Shown here one piece after another: positions 41,605 through 49,279 of a stretch of DNA of 56,373 nucleotides (the first letter of the stretch is position 1; each line of letters begins with the position of its first letter). The notes under the pieces were generated by a model. The model was not told the DNA's origin and did no database searches. It saw nothing but the letters and a program-made list of their open reading frames with translations. The stretch lies in assembly GCA_947500035.1 (NCBI GenBank), contig CANMQP010000023.1, positions 1 through 56,373 of the forward strand, read 5' to 3'. Origin of the DNA: an uncultured Kiloniellaceae bacterium. GTDB taxonomy: Bacteria; Pseudomonadota; Alphaproteobacteria; Kiloniellales; Kiloniellaceae. The position numbers were made by a program, and so were the translations under genes.

Positions 41605-42057
41605 TCAGCGCTTGTCTTCATGGCCCGTGTAAACCTGCGGATTATGCAGCTCCATGAACTTCTCCGGCACTTTCAGGGGTGTGAAGCCGAATTTCTTGTA
41701 GAGTTCCTGTGCATCCGCCGTCACCAGCAACCACCGGCGTATGACCTGCAGGTCAGGGTGGGACAGGATGCACTCCATCATCCACTTGCTCAGACCACGC
41801 CCCCGGCAGTCTTCGAGAATGAAAACGTCTTTCAGATAGGCCACTGACGCAAAATCCGAGACCACGCGGCCGAAGCCGATCTGGCGGTCACCATCGAAAA
41901 GACCGAAACAGACTGAATGCCTTACCGCCCGCTCAAAGGTCTCCCGCGCCATTCCCCGCGCCCAATAGCTCTCCTCCGAGATGAAGCGAAACAACACCTC
42001 CATGTCGAAACGGGCCGTATCGGTCGTTAGCCAATAGCTCTCTTTCCGCCAGTCCAT
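41605..42057 (-). CDS. GNAT N-acetyltransferase
   Basis: A 150-residue single-domain acetyltransferase: FGLFDGDRQIGFGRVVSDFA, KDVFILEDCRGRGLSKWMME (the R-G-x-G acetyl-CoA loop), RWLLVTADAQELYKKFGFTP. It acts on an unknown amine substrate. Its C-terminal coding sequence exists a second time as a remnant at 40771. The ATG at 42057 is the natural start, and it converges with the DUF4240 gene. Confidence 0.9.
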   Translation of the reverse strand: MDWRKESYWLTTDTARFDMEVLFRFISEESYWARGMARETFERAVRHSVCFGLFDGDRQIGFGRVVSDFASVAYLKDVFILEDCRGRGLSKWMMECILSHPDLQVIRRWLLVTADAQELYKKFGFTPLKVPEKFMELHNPQVYTGHEDKR

Positions 42058-42123
42058 TCTCTTTTTGCCTGAAATTGCTGCTGCTTCAGGCCAGCTTTAT
42101 CAGACTGTTTCCGATTTGAGAAC

Positions 42124-43407
42124 TCAGACCGAACGCTTTAGACGAAAATCCACCTCATGCACCGCACCATCCAGGTCCAGCTTAGCCGTCGCCGGCGGCA
42201 TTTCGGATATCACCTTGCCGCGCCGGATGACCTGGAGACGGTTGGCTTTCAGGCGCAAAGCTTCCACTTCGTCGCGGGCCTGCAGGATCACCATGTCGGC
42301 GTTGCAGCCTTTCTCCAGGCCGTAACCCTCCAGATGCATCGTCTCGGCGCCACGCCGGGTGACGGAGCGGAACATCTCGCGCATCTGATCCATGCCGGTC
42401 ATCTGTCCCACGTGCAGGGCCATGGAGGCCACCTCGAGCATGTCGTGGCTGCCCAGGCTGTACCAGGGGTCCATGACACAGTCGTGGCCCAGCGCGACCG
42501 GCACCCCTGCGGCGATCAGTTCCTTTACCCGGGTCATGCCGCGGCGTTTCGGGTAGCTGTCGTGACGGCCCTGAATGGTGATGTTGATCAGCGGATTTGC
42601 GATAGCGGTGACGCCCGCCTCGGCGATCAGGGGAATCAGCTTGCTGACATAGTAGTTGTCCATGGAATGCATGGAGGTCAGATGCGAACCGGCCACCCTG
42701 CCCTGCATCCCGAGGCGCTGGGCCTCAAAAGACAGGGACTCGATGTGACGGGAGTTGGGATCGTCGGTCTCATCGCAGTGCATGTCGACCAGCAGGCCGC
42801 GCTCGGCGGCGATCTCGCAAAGCTGGCGCACGGACTCCGCCCCGTCGGCCATGGTGCGCTCGAAGTGCGGGATACCGCCGACCACGTTGACTCCTTTGTC
42901 CAGGGCCGTCTTGAGCTGCGCCTTGGCATTGGGATCGCGCAAATAACCGTCCTGTGGGAAGGCCACCAGTTGAAGGTCGATGTAGGGTTTGACCTCCTTC
43001 TGGATCTCCAGCAGGGCATCAACCGCGAGCAGGCGCGGGTCGCAGATATCCACGTGGCTGCGGATCGCCAGGGTGCCGCGCGCAATGGACCAGCGGCAGA
43101 GCTCCCAGGCGCGCTGCTTGATGGCTTCTACCGTGAGGTCCGGTTTTAGCTCGCCCCAGAGCGCGATGCCTTCCAATAAGGTGCCGCTCTCGTTGACACG
43201 CGGCAGGCCGAAGCTCAGCGTTGCATCCATGTGAAAGTGACTGTCGACGAAAGGCGGCGTGACCAACAGGCCGCCCGCGTCGATCTCTTTCACAGCAGTA
43301 ACGTCGAGCTGTGGCCCGGTCTCGACAATCTTGCCGTCCTGACAGGCGATATCAGTCAGATCTTTCTGACCGGGAAGCTTAGCGTTGCGGACGATCAGAT
43401 CCAGCAT
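42124..43407 (-). CDS. CodA-like cytosine deaminase/amidohydrolase
   Basis: A 427-residue amidohydrolase strongly like E. coli cytosine deaminase. Metal-binding His57 and His59 (HFHMD), LVAFPQDG, MHCDETDDP (His and the catalytic Glu) and GHDCVMDPWYSLG are all present. CodA has Asp-Asp after GH; here the second is Cys (GHDC), at the position that tunes substrate choice in CodA, so cytosine is likely but another amino-pyrimidine or -purine is possible. It is the last gene of the nucleobase transporter operon, 50 bases after the permease. Confidence 0.88.
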   Translation of the reverse strand: MLDLIVRNAKLPGQKDLTDIACQDGKIVETGPQLDVTAVKEIDAGGLLVTPPFVDSHFHMDATLSFGLPRVNESGTLLEGIALWGELKPDLTVEAIKQRAWELCRWSIARGTLAIRSHVDICDPRLLAVDALLEIQKEVKPYIDLQLVAFPQDGYLRDPNAKAQLKTALDKGVNVVGGIPHFERTMADGAESVRQLCEIAAERGLLVDMHCDETDDPNSRHIESLSFEAQRLGMQGRVAGSHLTSMHSMDNYYVSKLIPLIAEAGVTAIANPLINITIQGRHDSYPKRRGMTRVKELIAAGVPVALGHDCVMDPWYSLGSHDMLEVASMALHVGQMTGMDQMREMFRSVTRRGAETMHLEGYGLEKGCNADMVILQARDEVEALRLKANRLQVIRRGKVISEMPPATAKLDLDGAVHEVDFRLKRSV

Positions 43408-43457
43408 TGTTCGCTCTCTTTCAGTCTATGACCCGTTGTCTTTAAGCGCGGTCGCCC

Positions 43458-44402
43458 CTACGCCCTGTCACCGCGCCGGAAGGGCACCAGCAGCGCTTTC
43501 GGATAGGCGGCGCGGCGCGCCATGATCACCATGGCCAGAATAGACAAAACATAGGGCGCCATCAGGAAGAACTGATAGGGGATCGCCGCGCCCGAGACCT
43601 GCTGCACCCGCACCTGCAGGGCGTCGATCCCGGCGAAGAGCAGCGCACCCAGCAAGGCTTTGCCCGGCCGCCAGGAGGCGAAGATGACCAGCGCCACACA
43701 GATCCAGCCGCGCCCGTTGACCATGCCGAAGTAAAAGGCGTCGAAGGCGGACATGGTCAGGAAGGCGCCGCCCACCGACATCAGGGCCGAGCCAACCATC
43801 ACCGCGCCGGTGCGGATGGCCAGGACGTCGATGCCCTGCGCCTCGACCGCCAGCGGATTTTCCCCGGCCATGCGCACGGCAAGACCGACCGGCGTACGGT
43901 AGAGACCGTACCAGATGACGGCGACACAGATCAGCGCCAGATAGGTCATGGGGGTCTGCGTGAAGACCGAGGGTCCCAGCAACGGCAGATCGGAGAGGAT
44001 CGGAATGGCGTAGGGCTGGAAGGGTTCGATCTTCGGCGGCGTGGTGGCGTCCGGCAGCAGCATGCGAAAGACGAAATAGCTGAGCGAAGAGGCCAGCAGC
44101 GTGATGCCGATCCCGGTCACATGCTGGGACAGGCCCAGATAAACCGTAAAGCTGGAATGCAGCAGGCCGAAGAGCATGCCGATAAAGGCGGCGAAAGCCA
44201 GACCGCCCCAGAGATCGCCGCCCTGGTAAACCCACATCCAGCCGGCCATGGCGCCCATGGTCATGATGCCTTCGATGCCGAGATTCAGCACCCCGGCCCG
44301 CTCGCAGATCAGCTCCCCCAGTGTGCCGAAGATCAGCGGTGTCGCGATGCGCAGGGTGGCGGCCCAGAAGCCGGTGGTCAGAAGGATTTCGAGGATGTCC
44401 AT
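43458..44402 (-). CDS. nucleoside/nucleobase ABC permease 2
   Basis: A 314-residue permease of the BMP-associated (YufQ/NupQ, RbsC-like) family with about eight helices. Key text: LIFGTLGELICERAGVLNLG, IEGIMTMGAMAGWM, PVGLAVRMAGENPLAVEAQG. The ATG at 44402 is ten bases after the first permease stop; the longer frame up to 44615 overlaps that gene and is not coding. Confidence 0.93.
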   Translation of the reverse strand: MDILEILLTTGFWAATLRIATPLIFGTLGELICERAGVLNLGIEGIMTMGAMAGWMWVYQGGDLWGGLAFAAFIGMLFGLLHSSFTVYLGLSQHVTGIGITLLASSLSYFVFRMLLPDATTPPKIEPFQPYAIPILSDLPLLGPSVFTQTPMTYLALICVAVIWYGLYRTPVGLAVRMAGENPLAVEAQGIDVLAIRTGAVMVGSALMSVGGAFLTMSAFDAFYFGMVNGRGWICVALVIFASWRPGKALLGALLFAGIDALQVRVQQVSGAAIPYQFFLMAPYVLSILAMVIMARRAAYPKALLVPFRRGDRA

Positions 44403-44412
44403 AGCGCCGCCC

Positions 44413-45462
44413 CTAACCTCTACGGATCCGGAAGCGGACCAGCATGACGCTGACCAGCACGCAAAGCACGGAGGACGCCACCAGCACATCGGCCAGATAG
44501 GTCGGAATATTGACCGCCCGGCCCATGGAGTCCGCGCCAACATAGATCCCGGCCAGGAAGAAGGCCGAGACGACCACTCCGATCGGATGAAGCTGCGCCA
44601 GCATGGCCACGGCAATGCCCGTGTAGCCGAAACCGGGCGAGAGATCGAGGGTCAGGTAGCCTTTGAGACCGATCACCTCGCCCACCCCGGCAATCCCGGC
44701 GAGACCGCCCGAGATCAGGGCCGTGCGGATGATGGTGGCGTTCACGTTGATGCCCGCAAAGGCCGCCCCGCGCGCGTTCAGACCGACGGCCTTGATCTCG
44801 AAACCCCAGACCGTGAAGCGCATCACCAGCCAGATCGCCAGGGCAGCCAGCAGCGCGATGATCAGGCCCAGATGCAAACGGCTTTTCTCAAGGATTTTCG
44901 GCAACAGGCCCTCGTCGACGATCGGTGCCGCCTGGGGCCAGCCCAGCGACATGGGATCTTTCAGAGGGCCCTCGAGCAGATAGTTCACGAACAGCAAAAT
45001 GATGAAATTGAGCAGCAGCGTGGTAACGACCTCATCAACCTTCAGCTTGTTCTTGATCAGCGCGGGCACGATCAGAACCGACCCGCCGGCCAGCGCCCCC
45101 GCGATCAGCAGGACCGGGATCAGCAACAGCGGCGGCAGATCGAGCGCGCCGGTTCCCAGCCAGGTCGCCGCCAGCGCGCCCATATAGAGCTGGCCTTCAC
45201 CGCCGATGTTCCAGAGCTTGGCCCGAAATGCCACCGCCGCCGCCAGACCGGTCAGGATCAGCGGCGTGGCGCGAGTCAGGGTTTCAGCCAGCGCGAAGCG
45301 AGACCCCACCGCCCCCTTCACCAAAAGGGCATAGGCCTCCAGCACCGACTCGCCGGTCCAGACAATCAAGCCGGCGCAAAGCAACAGCGCCGCTCCCACG
45401 GCCAGAACGGGCGCCAGTCCCGCCAGCCAGATCGGCGGCGCTTCTCGTAATTCCAGGCGCAT
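44413..45462 (-). CDS. nucleoside/nucleobase ABC permease 1
   Basis: A 349-residue permease, YufP/NupP-type, with LRATPLILTGLAAAVAFRAK-like text (seen as RATPLILTGLAAAVAFRAKL), NIGGEGQLYMGALAATWLG and VWGFEIKAVGLNARGAAFAG. The start overlaps the ATPase stop by one base pair of codons (TGATG). It forms the channel with permease 2. Confidence 0.93.
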   Translation of the reverse strand: MRLELREAPPIWLAGLAPVLAVGAALLLCAGLIVWTGESVLEAYALLVKGAVGSRFALAETLTRATPLILTGLAAAVAFRAKLWNIGGEGQLYMGALAATWLGTGALDLPPLLLIPVLLIAGALAGGSVLIVPALIKNKLKVDEVVTTLLLNFIILLFVNYLLEGPLKDPMSLGWPQAAPIVDEGLLPKILEKSRLHLGLIIALLAALAIWLVMRFTVWGFEIKAVGLNARGAAFAGINVNATIIRTALISGGLAGIAGVGEVIGLKGYLTLDLSPGFGYTGIAVAMLAQLHPIGVVVSAFFLAGIYVGADSMGRAVNIPTYLADVLVASSVLCVLVSVMLVRFRIRRG

Positions 45463-47018
45463 CAGGCGGCGGCTCCCCCGTTTTCCGATCCTTGGGTTCC
45501 ACTGGTGTCTTCATTCGGATCATGGCCCGCCATCATCAGCCCCAGTTCCCGCGGCGTGACCGTCTTGGCGTCCAGGCTCGCCGAGAGACGTCCGTGATAG
45601 ATCACCGCCACCCGGTCCGAGAGCGCGAGCAGCTCTTCCAGGTCCTCGGTGATGAGAAGAACCCCGGCGCCCCGTTCCCGCGCCGCCAGCAACTGGCCAT
45701 GCACGTATGCGATCGCGCCCTCATCCAGCCCACGGGCAGGTTGGTTGGCGAGCACCAGGCCGGGTTCGCGCGACAGGGCGCGGGCCAGGATCAGCTTTTG
45801 CATATTACCGCCCGAAAGCAGGCGGGTCTCGGCGTTGGGACCAGGACAGCGCACGTCAAAACGTGCGATCTGATCTTCGGTCCGCGCCCGCGCTGCCCCG
45901 TGATCGATCAGGCCCCGGTTTGAAATCGGCCTGGCCCGCAGGTCCTCGCTGATCATGTTTTCCCAGATCGACATCTCGCCGATCACGCCCTCGGCGTGCC
46001 GGTCCTCGGGAATACGTCCGACGCCGAGGCCTACGACCTTCGCCGGTGAGGGCTGTTCGAGTGTCTCGCCAAAGAGAGTCAGGGTTCCGCTGTCCGGGCG
46101 GCTGAGGCCGGAAATCAGCTCGGCCAGCTGGACCTGCCCGTTGCCGGAAACACCGGCAATCCCCACCACCTCGTGGGCGCGGACCTCCAGGTTGACATTC
46201 ACGAGGGCAACACCGCCCGCCGATGGACGCAGAGATATGTCTTTCATCGACAACACGGGCCTGCCGGGTTCCATGGGGTCGGCCTTGGGGCGCGTCACCG
46301 CCCGGCCCACCATGGCCTCAGCCAGAATATGACGGTCCGCGCTTTCCGTCGGCATTTCATGAACAATTTTACCCCGGCGCAGCACCATGACCCGGTCGCT
46401 GATCGCGAGAATTTCATTGAGTTTATGTGAGATGAAGATGATCGAGAGCCCACGTTCGACCAGCTTCCTGAGCGTATCGAACAGACTCTCGGCTTCCTGC
46501 GGCGTCAGGACGGCGGTCGGCTCGTCCATGATCAGGATACGTGCATCGCGGTAGAGAGCCTTCAGGATCTCGACCCGTTGCCGTTCACCCACCGAAAGAT
46601 CGCCCACCAGGGCATCCGGGTCGAGGGTCAGGCCGAATTCCGATGACATGGAGGTGAGACGGCTTCGCGCCGCCGCCCTGCCCTGCCAGGGCCGCCAGAG
46701 CGACTCCGTACCCAGGACCACGTTGTCGAGCACTGTCAGGTTATCCGCCAGGGTGAAGTGCTGGTGCACCATGCCGATCCCCGCGGCAATCGCGGCATGA
46801 GGCGCCCCGGGCGGAAGCGCTTTGCCCTCAACCTCGACGTGGCCCTCGTCGGCCACGTAGTGACCGAAGAGGATGTTCATCAGTGTGGTTTTACCCGCGC
46901 CGTTCTCGCCAAGCAGGGCCAGCACTTCCCCCCGTGCCAACGACAGCGAAACGCCATCGTTGGCCACAAGGGAGCCGAACCGCTTGGTGATCTTCTCCAA
47001 GCGCAATACAGCAGACAT
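45462..47018 (-). CDS. nucleoside-type ABC ATPase (dual cassette)
   Basis: A 518-residue protein with two ABC cassettes, as in RbsA/YufO. The first has GENGAGKTT, LSVGERQRVEILKALYRDAR and ILIMDEPTAVL. The second is degenerate at Walker A (GVSGNGQVQ) and has LSGGNMQKLILARALSREP and a changed Walker B (LVLANQPARGLD, Asn-Gln for Asp-Glu). This asymmetry is normal in the family. It starts 14 bases after the binding-protein stop. Confidence 0.94.
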   Translation of the reverse strand: MSAVLRLEKITKRFGSLVANDGVSLSLARGEVLALLGENGAGKTTLMNILFGHYVADEGHVEVEGKALPPGAPHAAIAAGIGMVHQHFTLADNLTVLDNVVLGTESLWRPWQGRAAARSRLTSMSSEFGLTLDPDALVGDLSVGERQRVEILKALYRDARILIMDEPTAVLTPQEAESLFDTLRKLVERGLSIIFISHKLNEILAISDRVMVLRRGKIVHEMPTESADRHILAEAMVGRAVTRPKADPMEPGRPVLSMKDISLRPSAGGVALVNVNLEVRAHEVVGIAGVSGNGQVQLAELISGLSRPDSGTLTLFGETLEQPSPAKVVGLGVGRIPEDRHAEGVIGEMSIWENMISEDLRARPISNRGLIDHGAARARTEDQIARFDVRCPGPNAETRLLSGGNMQKLILARALSREPGLVLANQPARGLDEGAIAYVHGQLLAARERGAGVLLITEDLEELLALSDRVAVIYHGRLSASLDAKTVTPRELGLMMAGHDPNEDTSGTQGSENGGAAA

Positions 47019-47032
47019 CGTGAGGTTTATCC

Positions 47033-48034
47033 TCAGTAGGTCGACTTGGGTTCTTCGTCGTTGATCTCGACCACGAACTTGCCGGCCAGGATTTCGCCCT
47101 TCAAAGTTTCGACCTTGGCCTTGATGTCAGCCGGGATCTTGTCCTCGAACTCATAGTAAGGGGCCAGTGATGCGCCGCCCTTGGCCATCATGGTCCATTC
47201 CTTGTAGTCGACGGCCTTGAACTCACCGGCTTTGACTTCGGCAATGGCGTTGTTGATGGCGGCTTCCATATGCCAGAGCGCGGAAGTCACCACGACATCC
47301 GTACCGTTCTCTTCCTTGTTCATGTCGTTCACGTTGCCGAAGGCGATGATGTTCTTCTCGCGCGCGGCATCGACCACACCGGCCCGCTCGGCATAGAGCA
47401 CATCGACACCGGCTTCGATCTGGGCGAAGGCGGCTTCCTTGGCCTTGGGTGGATCGTACCATGAGCCGATGAAGTTGACCTTGAACTGAACGTCAGGGTT
47501 TACGGAACGCGCGCCGGCCATAAAGGCGTGGAACAGACGGTTCACCTCGCCGATGGGATAACCGCCGACCATGCCGATGTTGTTGGTCTTGGTCATGGTC
47601 CCCGCGATCATGCCCATCAGGTAGCAGGGTTCATGGATGTAGTTATCGAAGACCGCGAAGTTTTCGCCATGCGGCTTAAAGGGGTCGCCCATCAGGAAGG
47701 ACACCTCCGGATAGTCGTCCGCGACTGCGCGGGCTTCCCGGCTGATTCCAAAGGCTTCGCCCACGATCAACGCGACACCGCTGTCGGCGTATTCGCGCAG
47801 AACCCGGACATAGTCGGTGTTTGCGACCTTCTCCGAGAAAACGTATTCGATCTCACCGGCTTCCTCGGCCGCGACCAGCGCCAGATGCAGGCGCGCATCC
47901 CACTTCTGCTGGATTGGCTGGGTATAGATCCCGGCCACCTTGATCTTTTCCGCGAGCGCCTGTCCACCCATCGCACCCACGATGATGACCGCCGTCAGCA
48001 AACTGCAGACGGCAGCAAAAATTTTCCTGAACAT
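47033..48034 (-). CDS. BMP-family nucleoside-binding protein
   Basis: A 333-residue periplasmic BMP (Med/TmpC/PnrA-like) binding protein with signal peptide (AVCSLLTAVIIVGAMGGQALA) but no lipobox Cys. Motifs include KIKVAGIYTQPIQQKWDARL, YIHEPCYLMGMIAGTMTKTN, IGMVGGYPIGEVNRLFHAFM and VNFIGSWYDPPKAKEAA. Such proteins bind purine nucleosides or, in some, other nucleobases and pyrimidines. It is the first gene of the operon, and a RutR-type palindrome lies about 155-170 bases upstream. Confidence 0.93.
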   Translation of the reverse strand: MFRKIFAAVCSLLTAVIIVGAMGGQALAEKIKVAGIYTQPIQQKWDARLHLALVAAEEAGEIEYVFSEKVANTDYVRVLREYADSGVALIVGEAFGISREARAVADDYPEVSFLMGDPFKPHGENFAVFDNYIHEPCYLMGMIAGTMTKTNNIGMVGGYPIGEVNRLFHAFMAGARSVNPDVQFKVNFIGSWYDPPKAKEAAFAQIEAGVDVLYAERAGVVDAAREKNIIAFGNVNDMNKEENGTDVVVTSALWHMEAAINNAIAEVKAGEFKAVDYKEWTMMAKGGASLAPYYEFEDKIPADIKAKVETLKGEILAGKFVVEINDEEPKSTY

Positions 48035-48414
48035 ACTTGTCCCCTGTTTCTTTATTTGTTGAACACCACCCCGAGCGATCCAACGAATCCCCCTTGGAGA
48101 GGTTTGGTTTTATTGCCTGCTTAGTCTTTGTAAATGCAAGATTAATTCGGCAGCACCCCCTCACTTGTCGCGTAGTTTAGCCAAATTCTGACCAAACGGT
48201 CAATTTCTGGATCCGCGGCGCGTGCCACCGCAAATCCCACCCTGTGCGGGTTGGCGACTTGGCACGGACGGAAAAAGCAGGATAGTCTGTCATCTGGTGG
48301 CCTCCAATGAATAATCCGCCCAATGGGTAATGGGCGCCAGTGGCCGCCATGCGCCGGTTGGAAGTCCGGGCCTCCGGATACGACCGGCCAGCTCCTGGGG
48401 AGGGAGGGCGCAAA
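48035..48414. other. gap between binding-protein and receiver genes
   Basis: No gene is seen. The left part is the leader of the leftward nucleobase operon, with a RutR-type site at 48188-48203. The right end holds GGAGGGAGGG (48398-48407), the ribosome binding site of the receiver gene. Confidence 0.6.
48188..48203. promoter_or_regulatory. RutR-type operator
   Basis: CTGACCAAACGGTCAA agrees with the RutR consensus TTGACCA-NN-TGGTCAA at 12 of 14 fixed positions and is a near-perfect palindrome (TGACC-N4-GGTCA). RutR is a TetR-family regulator that senses uracil/thymine. It precedes the nucleobase transporter-deaminase operon. No rutR gene is in the window. Confidence 0.65.
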
Positions 48415-48804
48415 ATGACCTATTCGGTGCTAGTGGTCGATGATGAACCGAATATCCTGCTGTCACTTGAGTTTCTCATGACGCAGATGGGGCTTGATGT
48501 CAGGGTGGCCAGCGACGGAGAAACCGCACTCGACGCAATTGGACAGGAGGTTCCCGACCTCGTCTTGCTCGACGTCATGTTGCCGAAATGCGATGGCTAT
48601 CAGGTCTGCCGGAAAATCCGGGCCAATCCGAAGCTTGATCAGGTTAAAGTCGTAATGTTGACCGCCAAAGGGAAAGATGCGGAGCGTGAAAAGGGTCTCG
48701 AAGCGGGCGCGGACGACTACATCATCAAGCCCTTCTCCAATCGAGAGGTCAGTGACCGGGTCAAGCTTTACCTCGAAGAAAAATCGCCTGCATGCTCGAC
48801 TTGA
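48415..48804 (+). CDS. single-domain response regulator
   Basis: A 129-residue receiver without an output domain: acidic residues in VVDDEP, phospho-acceptor Asp53 (VLLDVMLPK), switch Thr in VVMLTAKGK, Lys in YIIKPFSNREV. The ATG at 48415 has GGAGGGAGGG upstream. It lies 113 bases before the small membrane protein and next to the symporter-kinase, its likely phosphodonor. Confidence 0.92.
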   Translation: MTYSVLVVDDEPNILLSLEFLMTQMGLDVRVASDGETALDAIGQEVPDLVLLDVMLPKCDGYQVCRKIRANPKLDQVKVVMLTAKGKDAEREKGLEAGADDYIIKPFSNREVSDRVKLYLEEKSPACST

Positions 48805-48917
48805 AAACCGCTGAAACGGCTAAAACGGATCAGGAGCGCATTGGGTTTGGGACGAAGGCCAGGCATATCAGAGCGGACCCCAGATGGCTTTTTTGAGCCC
48901 GGAGTTGGATAAGTCCA

Positions 48918-49277
48918 ATGAATAATTCTGATTCCAAAGGCGAGCGCTCCATCGCGCTCTTCCTGCTGGGCATCCTGCTTTTTAACCCGCCCCTGCTGTC
49001 GATCTTCGGTGTGGATGTGGCCTTTGGTGGGATTCCCCTGCTGTACATCTATCTCTTTCTGGCCTGGGCGGCCTTTATCCTTCTCATCGGCCTGATATCG
49101 GAGAAGGGCCAGGAGCGGCGACGCGGCCGCCGGTCGCATGGCCTGCCTTTGGAGAAAGGCACGCCGGAAGGCTCCGCCATACCGGAGGACTCCCTGCCCC
49201 ACAGCATCGAGCCAAGGCCAAATCAAAGCGGAAACATCCGGTCAGGACGCGGCTCAAATGAGAGTGAGACCTGGTAG
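48918..49277 (+). CDS. small membrane protein, DUF3311-like
   Basis: A 119-residue protein with two helices (IALFLLGILLFNPPLLSIFG and LLYIYLFLAWAAFILLIGLI) and a long, charged, low-complexity C-terminal tail. The helix pair, and its position two bases before a sodium:solute symporter-type gene, resemble DUF3311-like small symporter partners. The tail is unusual for them. It is probably a structural partner of the symporter-like kinase. Confidence 0.75.
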   Translation: MNNSDSKGERSIALFLLGILLFNPPLLSIFGVDVAFGGIPLLYIYLFLAWAAFILLIGLISEKGQERRRGRRSHGLPLEKGTPEGSAIPEDSLPHSIEPRPNQSGNIRSGRGSNESETW

Positions 49278-49279
49278 AA

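Noticed and set aside
44248-45450. 400-codon rightward frame opposite the nucleobase permease
   Set aside because: The product is Gln/Asp/His/Arg-rich, typical of reversed transmembrane coding sequence.
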